Below are positions 20,506 through 31,443 of a stretch of DNA of 64,000 nt, piece by piece. The DNA is from Orychophragmus violaceus (Eukaryota; Streptophyta; Magnoliopsida; Brassicales; Brassicaceae), in the NCBI GenBank assembly GCA_030180135.1, contig CM058238.1, forward strand, positions 3,358,461-3,422,460, in the 5' to 3' direction. Under the pieces are notes generated by a model. The model ran no database searches. It saw only the letters and a list, made by a program, of their open reading frames with translations, and had not been told where the DNA came from. The position numbers were made by a program, and so were the translations under genes. The stretch's first letter is position 1, and each line of letters opens with the position of its first letter.

Positions 20506-22255
20506 ATGGTAATTTCTGGTTGCCAATTTGATGTATATTCGTCGAGTTGTTTCTTAAATTAGATTGCTCGATACCATAGTTTGAGAACTTGTTCATGCAT
20601 TAATGTTGACTATGAAAAACTGTTGTTGACTACAGGCACATGAAAGAAAAGTTGAGAATCTGAGAGCCTTTATGGTGAATTTGGCGAATTCGAGAGGGTT
20701 ACTGCTTCCTGAGACTAGACTCTTTGAACAAAAATTCTTGGATCTGTGTTTATCCCGTACTCCTGATCATCCCACTTATTCTGCTGTATGTATGATAAAT
20801 ATTTATTTGGAGATACACATACATGTCTCAGTTGTATTCTCTTCTGACTGTATAAATCTGTTTCAGATGATTTTTATTGCTATCACGGAGCTGAATGAAG
20901 AAGGTGGTTCTTGCGAAGAAGCGATATCGGTGTTTATAAAGTCTAAGTATAAGAACTTGCCATTTGCTCACACGAGTTTGCTCAGTCATCATCTAGCTAA
21001 GCTTGTGGAGAAAAGAGAGATACTTTGTGACTACAACAACTACTGTTACACTCTTCCGGGAGAGAATAAGACTGCTGCTTCCACTGATGCTGAAAGAAAT
21101 AGCGTTGAGACAACGTTGAGAACGAATGATCAGTGTGCGGCAAATGAGGTTATGAACCTCCAAAATGAGGAAGGGAGTGTTAAAACTTTGAAGTCTGGGA
21201 ATCATAAGGTTGATTTGTTGGAAGAACGGAATTTGACTGAATCCAGAACCAGCTCCAAACGTAAAGCATGTGATGGCATTAACGTCGTTGAAATATACGA
21301 CACAGAAGTTAATGGAGCCAAAGCATGTTTGAGGGATTCGACTGTTAAAACTCGTAGTAAAGAGGGAGTTGCTATAGAAACAGAAATGGCTCTTGAAAAA
21401 AGTGGGAGTGAAGGTAGGATTGAAGCAAACAGTGAAGGAGGTGAACTACATGAGGTAGTTGTTGTAGATGAGCGAAATTATGTGCTGATGGAAGAGTCAT
21501 GTGAAGGAGAAGAAAACCTAAGGGAAACAAACTCAAAACAGTGTAAAGCGAAACTGCACAGAACATCTAACATGATGAAGGAAGCATGTGTGGAAGTGAA
21601 GAGTGTAGCATATAAAACACTTCGGGAATGTCAAACCGAAGCATGCAGCAATATCATTGCTCTTGAGTAAGCCTCTGGTCCCTTTCTTTTCCCTGTTTGT
21701 ATATTCATAGCTTTAAAAAAATTCATGTTTCTCTTTGGGGATTGGGCAAATAGGAAAATGCTGAAGCAGTGCAGAGAGAAAGACCAGCAGAAGAAAACTG
21801 TTTCAGAAATTGATGATGTTTCTCGTTTGCCTCTGTCGATGGTAATGACAAAAATCCCTGTTACTCTATGTCAGTAGCGTGTTTTTGACCTGATGAAAAA
21901 CATGTCTGAGTCTTTTTTTTATGTCACTTATCTACAGGAAAGCTGCGAAGAACTGAGGAAGCTTGCCCAGAAGATAGAAAGGCAGCTCTCTGAGATCATC
22001 GGATCCTGTGATGAATATGGAGGATGTGAAACCGAAGGTATAAGAAAAGAATTCTTTCACGAGACTCCCTTGAAGATGAATTCTCATTGTGGGAATAATG
22101 GATCTGAAAAGACCTCCAAAGAGCATGAACAGAAGGAAAGAGAGCTTGATTCTCAAAAGAAACCACGGGCCAAGAAGGTGAGAGTCAAAAGACTTGAAGA
22201 CGTAGAAAATTCAGTATTGTGGAAATCACCACCTCGCATACGTAAGCCAATATGA
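20506..22255 (+). CDS. Winged-helix H1/H5-type DNA-binding protein (At5g08780-like)
   Basis: Five exons: a three-base exon holding only the ATG (20506-20508, donor GTAATT), then 20636-20785, 20867-21666, 21754-21841 and 21938-22255. They join in frame to 452 residues, about the recalled A. thaliana length (457). The N-terminal 120 residues form a linker-histone-like winged helix (PDHPTYSAMIFIAITELNEE, then LSHHLAKLVEKREILCDYNN). The middle is long, acidic and low-complexity. The C-terminal part has a basic KKPRAKKVRVKRLEDVE. Role by family: chromatin or DNA binding, but it is much longer than canonical H1 and lacks the lysine-rich tail of true H1, so a transcription-factor-like role is likely. 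A micro-exon start is unusual but gives MAHERKVENLRAFM, the expected N-terminus. Confidence 0.85.
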
Positions 22256-22535
22256 AGATTCTGAAACTAGAAGCTGGTTTTGGAGAGCAAGAACTCTTAT
22301 AAAGGTTAGGTTTATTATATCTTTAGATCAGTATCTACATAAATGCAACAACATCTTGAAGAATTTGTATTCTTTTCATATAAACTTTTGATGAAATAAC
22401 AAGAATTTGCCTACAAATGAGACATTGATGCTAAGAACTATTAACATTCTACAATCTTTTTTTACTACTAAGAAACAGATGATTGAGAACTTCTCTCTAG
22501 CAGCACATCACGACACTGGTACTCTCTTCCTCTTT

Positions 22536-23563
22536 TTACCCCTGTGGAGCAAAACTCCAATTCAAGAACGGTTTCTGCTCGGGCGGATCCTGGAAGGAAG
22601 TGAAATAATCAGGCTGGTACAAGAACTGAGGGACAAAAGCGTCGGTCTGCAACAAGTCCATGGAACCACCAAACATGGAAGAATCAAAAGCCTCCAAAGC
22701 ATCCTCAAGCTCTCCCCATTTAGGCTCGCTCTGCACTTCCCGTGCATCCGGTGACACGACGTGACCGCCTGAGCTACTCGAATCATCTTCTTGCAATGTC
22801 GGGTAAGTCGTGTCCGATGTATCAAAAGGCGATGATGACTGGTCCGCCATTGTTGTCATGGTCCTTGGTTTCTCATCCCGCAGGGTAGTATTTCTCCATG
22901 GTTCCTTTCTTGTTGTAGATTCGACATAAAACCCAATCATCAAGCTGTTAACACACCAAAAAAAAAAAAATTTAGTAATTTAAATTATTAGTACACGCTA
23001 AAACACAGAAATCAAGAAATTAAAAACAGAACTTACTCGTAGGTTGTTCTTTTTGTTAACAGAAGCGGATCTATCGACATTAGCGAGACGATACTCGTGC
23101 ATTATCCAATTCGTTTTAATCCCTTTCGGAGCTTTTCCAGCGTAGAAGACGAGTGCTTTCTTTATACCCAACGTCTTTGGTTTACCGATTGGTTTATCTG
23201 CTCCGGTCGCTTTCCAATAACCGGTTCCTGCTGCCCGGTTTGGACGCGAACCGTTTGGGTATTTCCGGTCTCTAGGTGAGAAGAAGTACCACTCTTTCTC
23301 TCCGTATAGAGACATCTCTGAAAGAAGAACAAATCTCGATTAACAACGATTCTCGAGAAAGATGTTTTTTCCCTGGAAAATGATTAGAAACACATGGATT
23401 TACCTGGAAGCTCCCAAGGATTGAACTTGTAGAGATCAATTTCGGCGATGACCGGAGCTGAGATCTGCTCCGATGCGCATTTCCGGATTAAGTAGAAATT
23501 CACAAGCTCTTCGTCCGTCGGATGGAATCGGAATCCTGCAGGTAAGTTTAGCTCTGCTTTCAT
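22536..23563 (-). CDS. NAC081/ATAF2-like: ATAF2-like NAC transcription factor, frameshifted in exon 3
   Basis: Exons 23563-23404 and 23317-23037 encode NAC subdomains A-D (LPAGFRFHPTDEELVNFY, FFSPRDRKYPNG, RAAGTGYWKATGADKPIG, KTNWIMHEYRLANVDRSA) nearly identical to Arabidopsis ATAF2 (At5g08790). Exon 3 starts at 22944 with LDDWVLCRIYNKKG, completing the DNA-binding domain. It then reaches a TGA at 22875-22873, giving about 170 residues instead of about 283. Beyond it the rest of the ATAF2 C-terminus is preserved in the next frame, ending FLNWSFAPQG with a stop at 22536. The break maps to a CCC run (22877-22879 on plus), where one base seems extra. ATAF2 is a stress- and auxin-linked regulator whose C-terminus activates transcription. 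A truncated product would bind DNA without that domain. Sequencing error is possible. A second upstream in-frame Met (23569) was not used because family members start MK. Confidence 0.88.
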
Positions 23564-23569
23564 TCTCAA

Positions 23570-24046
23570 AGATTTCTTCTTCTCTTGTCGCTCTTCAAAT
23601 TTTCTCTTTCAATTTCACCTGGATCTGGGATTTTTCTTCTTTTCTTCTCTTCGTTTGCTCAAGATTTTAATCGAGGAGATGAGAGTGAGGCAATGAAGCT
23701 TTTATAAGGAGTCGAAATTAATTATTTTAATTAAAAACAAAAAAGAGAGAGCGAGATGACACGAGGGAGTTCTCAAGCACGTGCGGCTAAACCGGCCGCT
23801 TTCTTTTCTACGCTGACCGCAGCCAGCTGGGTACATACGTGGCTAAGTCTTAGTGGATCGTCGACTTAATGAAACCAGTGATGATGTCATTGCTTCCGTC
23901 ACCCGCACCTACTGTAGATTATTGACCAACGACAAGTGTCAAACCCTTAATCCCCTACTTCTCAGTGTAGCTTATCCATTATGGTCTACGCTCTTTTATG
24001 TTTTTTTCTGAAATAAATTTTCTCAGCAGCCACTACTTTTATTATT
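23570..24046. promoter_or_regulatory. Upstream region of the NAC gene
   Basis: About 480 bp upstream of the NAC start. It contains CACGTG-like GCACGTGCGG (about 23778) and TACGTGGC (about 23835), both ACGT-core words of the ABRE/G-box type that suit a stress-induced gene. The Harbinger element begins at 24047, so the promoter beyond 480 bp has been displaced. Confidence 0.5.
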
Positions 24047-24250
24047 AGCCCTGTTCGTTTGGTTGACGCAGGCGGCTGCGGCTGCGGCTGCGGCTGCGAC
24101 AACATTACCGCAGGTTGTTGTTCGTTTTGAAGACGCAGCGTTTACCGCAGACGCAACCGCAGCCGCAGGTTATTGTTCGTATTGAAGACGCTGACGCAGC
24201 CGCAGACGCAGCCGCAAGACGCAAATTGTTGTTCGTTTTGTAAACGCTGC
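24047..24250. repeat. Harbinger left terminal and subterminal repeats
   Basis: After the TIR comes a (GGCTGC)n run, then three spaced copies of TTGTTCGT with GCAGCC/CGCAG words around them (near 24117, 24171, 24229). The right end (29095-29234) uses the same vocabulary. These are likely transposase-binding sites. Confidence 0.75.
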
Positions 24251-24592
24251 GACAATTTTTTAATTAATTCATATTTTATTTTTGTAAATTTGTATAATTA
24301 TATTTTAAATCAACAAAATATCATTTAAATATATTAACATCTATAATAAATATTATATTTAATTAGAATTAATTTTTAAGGTATATATATAATTATAACA
24401 ACATATTTTGTGATAAAATCATAAACTAAATTAAAACAAAAATAATAAACCAAAATATTTAACTAAAATTTAAAAAGTATTAAACAAAGATAAATAAAAA
24501 AAGTCATTAACTAAAATAATAAACAAAGTCTTAAACAAAATAAAAATCTAAGTCTTAAACAAAATAAAAAACTAAGACATTAACCAAAATAT

Positions 24593-25801
24593 TTAATAAG
24601 GTAAACGACCTCTGCCGTATTCATTTGTGATGTTGTCACGCAAAGCTTCCATAACTCTATCACCAGTTGGCTCATATGCAATACTATCAGCTTCTTCTCC
24701 ATCTCCTTCTCCTTCTCCTTCATCTTCTTCTTCTTCTTCTTCTTCTCCTTCTCCTTCTTCTGCTCTTTGCCAATGTAAAAAATCATGGTCTTCCCGATGT
24801 GAATCTCGTATGAAGTTGTGTAGAGCCATCGTCGCTGTTACAAGCTTAATCCACTTATTCAGACCATATTTTGGATGCCTACGATCCAAAATCCTCCATT
24901 TCGCTTTCCAGACTCCAAAAGTCCTCTCAATCACTGATCGCAAACCTGAATGCTTTCTGTTGAACAACTCTCTAGCAGTTACTGGTGGTCCTCCTCTAGC
25001 AAACTGACCAAGATGATATCGTATCCCACGATGCGGACCAAGATACCCTGTCCTGGTGGAATATCCAGAATCAACTAAGTAGTACTTTCCATTAGGCGGA
25101 TGTGGAAAATAAGGCTCGTTGTTCGCACAATAAGTCAACACTTTGGTATCATGTGCTCTACCAGGAACACCAACATATGCGTATATGAACTTCATATCGA
25201 AGTTACATATAGCAAGGACATTCATTGTAGGTTCCTGCTTTCTACCTTTGTATGCTTCAGCACTTTGACTTGGAGGGCGAACTGGGACATGAGTTCCATC
25301 AAGTGCTCCAACACAATCTTTAAAAAATGGCCAATATCGATCATCATTCCGCAAAACAGGGTTTACTCTCGTAAACTCACCTTCCTGTGGCTTTAAAGTA
25401 TCTGCTGCAAACTTGAGGAGAGCACTCAAAACGTCATCAAGCTTCCTTTTCACTGTATCCAAAGACCGTTGATATCTTTCAGCTATAACCCGCATAGTCT
25501 TATCCTGACCAACCACCTCAAGAAACATGGCAACAGATTCTTCAACGTAGACATTTTCAGACTCTTGTAATCCATATTGCCCAGTTAGCATCTTACATAA
25601 AGCTTCAAATGTTCTTTGGTTCATGCGAAGAATGTCATAACACTGTTGATCTGATCCATGCATAAGTTGTTGAACATGGTGCCATCCTGCTCCTCGATCT
25701 GTTCTATGACTCAATCTCTGAGTAAGAAGTGAATCAATCAAACCGAGTTCATCATCATCACCATCATCATCATCATCACCTAATATCCATCTTCTAATCA
25801 T
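24593..25801 (-). CDS. PIF/Harbinger DDE transposase
   Basis: About 402 residues with the DDE_Tnp_4 (HARBI1-like) core. The three catalytic acids lie in GALDGTHVPV (Asp), YYLVDSGYS (Asp) and SVIERTFGVWKAKWR (Glu), in the right order and spacing. The N-terminal part has the usual helix-turn-helix-like segment (VIAERYQRSLDTVKRKLDDV). The C-terminal tail is a Glu/Gly-rich acidic stretch from a CTT/CTC repeat, ending GRGRLPY. The nuclease cuts and joins the element ends and needs the SANT-type partner encoded next door. I prefer the Met at 25801; an upstream in-frame Met at 25813 is followed by TTTTGCAG, which looks like a splice acceptor. No stops or frameshifts. Plus-strand frames here are shadows. 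Confidence 0.9.
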   Translation of the reverse strand: MIRRWILGDDDDDGDDDELGLIDSLLTQRLSHRTDRGAGWHHVQQLMHGSDQQCYDILRMNQRTFEALCKMLTGQYGLQESENVYVEESVAMFLEVVGQDKTMRVIAERYQRSLDTVKRKLDDVLSALLKFAADTLKPQEGEFTRVNPVLRNDDRYWPFFKDCVGALDGTHVPVRPPSQSAEAYKGRKQEPTMNVLAICNFDMKFIYAYVGVPGRAHDTKVLTYCANNEPYFPHPPNGKYYLVDSGYSTRTGYLGPHRGIRYHLGQFARGGPPVTARELFNRKHSGLRSVIERTFGVWKAKWRILDRRHPKYGLNKWIKLVTATMALHNFIRDSHREDHDFLHWQRAEEGEGEEEEEEEDEGEGEGDGEEADSIAYEPTGDRVMEALRDNITNEYGRGRLPY

Positions 25802-26032
25802 CTGCAAAACCATATAAGAAATTTAATATCATCAATATCAATAAGACGTTTAAAACCATAGTAACCAAGAAACAAGACATTTTCAAACAGAGGAGTTCAT
25901 TAAGAAATTTTCAAACAGAGAAGTTCAAAATAAGACATTTTCAAACAGTGACGTTTAAAACTACAAAATAAGAACTTGTCAACACTACAAAGTAAAAACT
26001 TGAAAACACTACAAAATAAGAGATAAGTGTTT

Positions 26033-27559
26033 TCAATCATCAAGATTTCTTCTAGTCCTAAACTCCAAAAACCTAATCTTATCTTCAGCCCTAGGATACG
26101 CTATAAATCCCCGCCGGTTCACTTCATCAGCTAGAAGATGCTCAACTGCTGCTTCATAAAATGGAGACCACATCCTCAATCCGGGCAATCCATTAAATGT
26201 CTCTAGTACACTCTCAACACTATATGCATGCTCACGCTCCAACATCTGTTTTGCTATCATATTCTTCTCCCCAAGAACTTCAGTCCGTTTTGCAGCAGCT
26301 TCTACAACCGCATCTTTCTCATTACGCCTTCTTTTTGCTCTTGAACTTCCTGCTTGGGTTTGTGCCTGGGTTTGTGCCTGGGTTTGTTTTTCTACCACTG
26401 GAATATCTCTGTCAACAGAATCAGATTCATCATCGTCCTCATCTCCATTCACTCTAGAATTTAAACTAGCTTCTCCAGCTTGAGCACACCATCCTTCAGC
26501 TCCAGTTACTACTACAGAACGGAATTCCTCTTCAAACACATCCATATTAGGAACCAATTTGCCTCTGATTTTTCTGAAATTAGGACATTCCTATACAGCA
26601 AAAACAAAGAAAATCAGACAGTGTAATAATTCAATCTCAGGTCATGAAACAGTAACAGAGAATCAAACAACTTCGAAAGCTTTAATTTTTATTAGGCTTG
26701 TTGCACAATTCATGTTCCACGGGTCAAAAGAAATCAAGGTCTGACATTGTTTATTACATCAATCTAGCAAAACCCAGTTTCGAACTCAAATCATCTAAAA
26801 CCTATGCAAGTACTCACACACATAAAAAGTTGGTATACAGACAGAGAACTACATTCAGCTAGTATAACCTGCATCTTCTCTATAACTTTACACCACGAAC
26901 AAACAAGTAAATCAATCTCAGGTCATGAAACAATAACAGAGAATCAAACAACTTTGAAAGCTATGATTTTTAATGGGCCAGTTGCACAATTCATATTCCA
27001 CAGTTGCACATGATTCATTTGTAACTTATTCAGATGATTCACACAGAAGCAATCATTCATTAGTAGTCCTAAACAGACTCATGACCTACTCAAGCGACAA
27101 CTATTCAAACACATACATACAAGGAGAGAAGTAAACAATAACAGAGTAAAGTTTAACAATATTTACCTTTATGCGTTCTTCCCACCAACTGTCTGACATA
27201 TTCAACCTTCCCGTATCATCATACACAAGCCCGGTTCTATTGTGAGTTAACATCCTGAATTTCATGTATTTCTTTTTACTCGTGTCATACTTGTTCTTCA
27301 AAGGGTTCCATTTTTTAAAACCCTTCTTAAATTTCTCTTCAAACATCTTCATGATAAAATCTTTCCCTGTTTGATTCATTCCTATATTCGTTCTATTTCC
27401 TTTTCTTCTTTCATCCTTGTAAAGTTGAAAAAAGTACCTAGTTTCCTCATCGGTCCAATTCTAAAGACATGCATAAAAAACTCTAAAATCAAACATAAAG
27501 ACTAAAGATCAAAACCAGAACACTAAAATTAAAACCAGCACACTTACATCTTTAGCCAT
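26033..27559 (-). CDS. Harbinger Myb/SANT-like partner protein
   Basis: Three exons: 27559-27548 (MAKD), 27460-27167 and 26590-26033, joined in frame to 287 residues. Exon 2 begins NWTDEETRYFFQLYKDERRK, the Myb/SANT-like (trihelix-type) domain typical of the second gene of PIF/Harbinger and Pong elements, followed by WNPLKNKYDTSKKKY. The middle is acidic (GDEDDDESDSVDRD) with a TQAQTQAQTQA repeat and a nuclear-type basic patch RAKRRR. The C-terminus holds the Leu-rich ending seen in these proteins. Family knowledge: the partner brings the transposase into the nucleus and to the terminal repeats. The 4-codon first exon is short but gives an exact in-frame junction. Confidence 0.8.
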
Positions 27560-29094
27560 CTTCTTTCTCAAAACCTGAAAACATACAGAAGTAAACAGTG
27601 ATGAGATCAAGCCATCTTTAGCAAAGTAAAACAAAGAAACACAAAGAGAAGAATTCAGACCAAAGCTTCAATCACTGCACACATCATAATACACATTCAT
27701 GCTATAGTTTTAACTCTAAGGATACTATCAGTGAGCAATAGAAAGTAAAACACTGATACTGATTATTCTAATTCCAAGGACACTGATACTTCAGGTGACA
27801 ATACTTCATATTTAGACAAGCTGTTATGGCATTAAAACTCTAAGGGTACCTTAGCTTTCAAGATCTCTGATTTTTGTTCAGTGATTTCGTAACAGCTTGC
27901 ACTTGATATCTTGTCCTGCGAGTAAAGAGTCAACCAATCAGGAACTGATGGAGTAAGACAGATCAAATGCACAACAAAACAAGAATCGGAAAGTTCTAGT
28001 TAAAGGCAGCATAAAAAAAATTAGAAATTCATCTCCACCATTCTCCTTTAATTTCAAAGAGTGTAAAAGATTTAACTGACACTAACAGCAAGTAAGACTT
28101 TTGAGGCGATGGTAAGATCAGACATTCAAATTGACACATCAAAGGTAATTAAAACATTAAAAAAGAAAACATCGTGAAGCTAAATATGGTTTCAGATTTG
28201 TCTGTTCCTTCGAAATGGCAGAGAAAGAAGGAGTAACATTTAAAGAGGGGATACAACACACATAATCTCTTAGATCGTAGACCCTTTGGTCTGAAACTGA
28301 ACAAGTTGTTATGACCCAAACACACTAGTTCAGGATTTTCAAGCAAAGCTGAAAATTCATTTTAAAAATCTCAAATTTTCTAAGACAAATTCACTTTTAA
28401 GATCACCAAGCAAAGCTGAAAATTCCACCTTTGAATTCATTTTAAGTCCCTAAATGATTGAAAAGAGTTCTACAAATAAAGATATCAATTAAGGACATCA
28501 CTAGAACCTATATGCATCAGCAAGATTGAAAAGAGTTCTCAAACCACTAAGCAGAGGAAAATCAAACGCTCAAACTCATATAAGCAAACTTCACATGTTT
28601 TGTTCATAAACAAAGCTTAAATCAAATCCCAGAAAGAGGCAAACTAAACCCATTAAAAACGAGGATCTGAGGGAGCAACTAAATCCTAGAGAAGGCATCA
28701 ATGAAACCCAAAAACGAAATTTAAAAATACTATCAGGAGATGAACACATACGGGAAAATCAAAGACAACTTATTGTAGATCTAAACTCACTGAAAAAATA
28801 GGGAGAGAGAGAGAGAGCTTACTGCAGTGTTAGAGGAAGAACAGGTGGTGAGAGGAAACAACGGTCTCCGGCCAAGAACGGGTCTCCGACAAAGAATGGA
28901 TCTCCGGCGACGTCAGTGAAGTTGAGAGGAAAGCATGGCTATCAGGAAGAACAGTTTTGGGTAAAGGAAGATCGGCGCAGAGGAAAAAGAAATTAGGGCT
29001 AATGGCATTTTTTTGTAATTTAGAAATAATGTTAAGGGTATTTCTGTCTTTTTGAAAGTTAGACGCAGAATTTTCGATCGCATCGCTGATTTTT

Positions 29095-29234
29095 TTCAGC
29101 GTCTGAAAATTTCGGCCGCAGCCGCAGGGTTTAGCCGCTGCGTTTAGCCGCAGGTACCTGCGGTAACCAAACGAACATAAGTTATTAACGCCGCGGCAGC
29201 CGCAGGTACCTGCGGCAACCAAACGAACAGCACT
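29095..29234. repeat. Harbinger right terminal repeats, end motif doubled
   Basis: A 31-bp sequence starting GCCGCAGGTACCTGCGG and ending AACCAAACGAACA occurs at 29147-29177 and again at the true end 29199-29229 with one mismatch. It contains the perfect 16-bp palindrome CCGCAGGTACCTGCGG. Confidence 0.85.
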
Positions 29235-29525
29235 ATTGTATTGGAATACTAGTCGACAAAAAACTTGGTGAAGAGAAGTCAGCATTTCTTGTGATGGAAG
29301 TTTTTTATGTGACTTGTGATTGGACAGTTGATGAAACTACGGTGGGCTTCTCCTCGCCATATTACAGTTTCCTCCTTGAGCGAAGCTCGCGTCATGACAG
29401 ATGACGTCATCTAACGTCGGGTCGTTGGTTTAGTCTCAATCGCAATCGTAGTCAAACCAACACCGGTTTCGGGTTTTTTTTCCCTGCACTATATTATAAA
29501 ATAAGATTTCTCAGTATTTGTTTAT

Positions 29526-30852
29526 GGGAATTCGGCCATAAAAATCCCTAACTTTGCAGGAATGGCCAATTGAGACACCAATTTTTTGTGTGGCCAAAAA
29601 AACACTAGACAATTCATTGACTTCCGTTAAAAACCCAAACTTTAGGTTGACTTGCCATTAAAGCACGCCGTTAACTTTTTTTAACGGAAAATTAAACACC
29701 ATTAACTTCACCGTTTATTATTATCGTTAATAAAAAACGACGTCGTTTTCTATTAAAAAAAAATTCTGCCATAAAAATCCCCAACTTTGAAGGAATGGTC
29801 AATTGAAACACCAACTTTTTGTGTGGCAAAAAAAACACCAGACAATTCATTGACTTCTGTTAAAAACTCAAACTTTAGGTTGACTTGCCATTAAAGCACA
29901 CCGTTAACTTTTTTAACGGAAAATTAATTGTGTTTGTACTCTTCTTTATTATTTTCGAATAAATGATGTGTAAAGAATTGAGTTTCTTATTTATGTATTA
30001 TACTACAAACCTATTTTTCTCTAACCTTGAATGCTTGTAATGAGATAATTATTTTTATTTAATTATATATGGCAAACCTTTTTATTTTTAATTCATGGGG
30101 TTTTTTTGTCTTTTTATCCAAAAAATTTGTCAACGCTTTTGTTTTTGAATTTTAGTTTCTCCCTCGCTCGTTGATGTGGCAAGGTTACAAATGAATTTAC
30201 AGGTTGTTGTATAACATTTGTGAGTATACAAGAGGGTTAGAGAGAGAAAGCTATAGAGGATAGAGAGAGAGAGGGAGAGAGAGAGATTGTTCGTCTTTCT
30301 TTAATTTCTCTTCATAGCTTCAAGTTGAATATGCGAGATTCTTCGTCTTTCTTCGATTTCTCTTCGTCTCTCGGATTTTGTTTAACTCTTCGTCTTGCCA
30401 CGGCTGGATCGATTTTATATTTTTTTAATAGAAAAACGACGTCGTTTTAATAATAATAAACGGTGAGGTTAATGGTATTTAATTTTCCGTTAAAAAAGTT
30501 AACGGTGTGCTTTAATGACAAGTCAACCTAAAGTTTGGGTTTTTAACAGAAGTCAATGAATTGTCTGGTGTTTTTTTGGCCACACAAAAAGTTGGTGTTT
30601 CAATTGACCATTCCTGCAAAGTTGAGGATTTTTATGGCAGATTTTTTTTAATAGAAAAACGACGTCGTTTTTCATTAACGATAATAATAAACGGTAAGGT
30701 TAATGGTGTTTAATTTTCCGTTAAAAAAATTAATGGTGTGCTTTAATGGTAAGTCAACCTAAAGTTTGGATTTTTAACGGAAGTCAATGAATTGTCTAGT
30801 GTTTTTTTGGTCACACAAAAAATTGGTGTCTCAATTGGCCATTCCTGCAAAG
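29526..30852. mobile_element. Foldback MULE-like element with compound inverted arms
   Basis: The left arm (29526-29930) and right arm (about 30425-30852) are inverted copies. Each arm consists of two tandem units of about 230 bp, starting with (C)TGCCATAAAAATCC..CAACTTTG and ending near the palindrome AAAACGACGTCGTTTT. Shared internal words include GACAATTCATTGACTTC and TTTAGGTTGACTTGCC. The outer right unit lacks the first ~25 bp present on the left. A 9-bp word TTTGTTTAT lies just outside both ends (29517-29525, 30853-30861) and could be a Mutator-type target duplication. The centre (29930-30425) is non-coding with a CTTTCTTCGATTTCTCTTCG-rich stretch and a GA-rich run. Confidence 0.75.
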
Positions 30853-31107
30853 TTTGTTTATTGAATATTTCTCTGGTTCACCACTTAGTACTTACAATTC
30901 AAATGTCTACAAAGAAAGTATTTGTACTTCGGATTAAGTTTCCCGATTTTTATATTGGTTATATGATTCTATATGCACGAACAATACAAAAATTAGGTGC
31001 CGTGAATAGTCCCGCGCGTGTTACTCAGATTATAGGGTGTAATGACGCATGTGACCTTCCAAAGAACAGTGAACTGAGAGGAGAGCCTAGTTTATTTAGC
31101 TCAGTCT

Positions 31108-31120
31108 AGACTTAGCGTGT
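31108..31120 (+). repeat. Left 13-bp flanking direct repeat of the MULE
   Basis: AGACTTAGCGTGT, identical to 41390-41402. It is read as a target-site duplication of the MULE between them. 13 bp is a little longer than the usual 8-12 bp, so one or more bases may match by chance. Confidence 0.6.
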
Positions 31121-31443
31121 GTCAGACAATTTCGAAATCTGAGTTTTCGACTTTCATATTTGAAATTAATGTGTGGCGTAAGAAGTGTTGCCTCATAACT
31201 CTTAAGTTATTCTTGGAAACAATTTATGGTCTTAAAACCTCAACGTATGCTCTCCTTCGCTCACAAAAATTATCCTGCGTCTGTTACAATTGTTTTTGTC
31301 CGATCCATTTCTTCTTCCGTTTGATTGTCCTCGTCTAGGTACTGATCGGTAAGTTTCCTCCATACTCATATAGTGTTCTCTCATTCTCTATTTTCTGTCC
31401 TTCCACAATATATGACATGTTTCTTTTCTTCACAGAACAAGTC

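Larger units (their letters stand above)
24047..29234 (-). mobile_element. PIF/Harbinger transposon, complete and probably autonomous
   Basis: Both ends read AG(C/T)(C/G)CTGTTCGTTTGGTTG when the right one is reverse-complemented. They are flanked by a 3-bp direct repeat ATT (24044-24046 and 29235-29237), the target-site length of PIF/Harbinger elements. The element is 5188 bp and carries the two expected genes in the same orientation: a DDE nuclease (24593-25801) and a Myb/SANT-like protein (26033-27559). Both are free of stops. The ends are packed with GCCGCAG/CTGCGGC words. Between 27560 and 29090 it is AT-rich non-coding sequence. Confidence 0.9.

Noticed and set aside
24047..24250. CRISPR-like spaced repeats at the Harbinger left end
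   Set aside because: Eukaryotic nuclear context; spacing and unit sequence vary, and they are subterminal transposon repeats.
24627..25007. Plus-strand Ser/Pro-rich frame opposite the Harbinger transposase
   Set aside because: Shadow of the Glu-rich acidic tail and core of the minus-strand transposase; no start context or homology.
28830..29285. 151-residue minus-strand frame at the Harbinger right end
   Set aside because: It crosses the terminal repeats and the target duplication into flanking DNA, so it is not a conserved gene.
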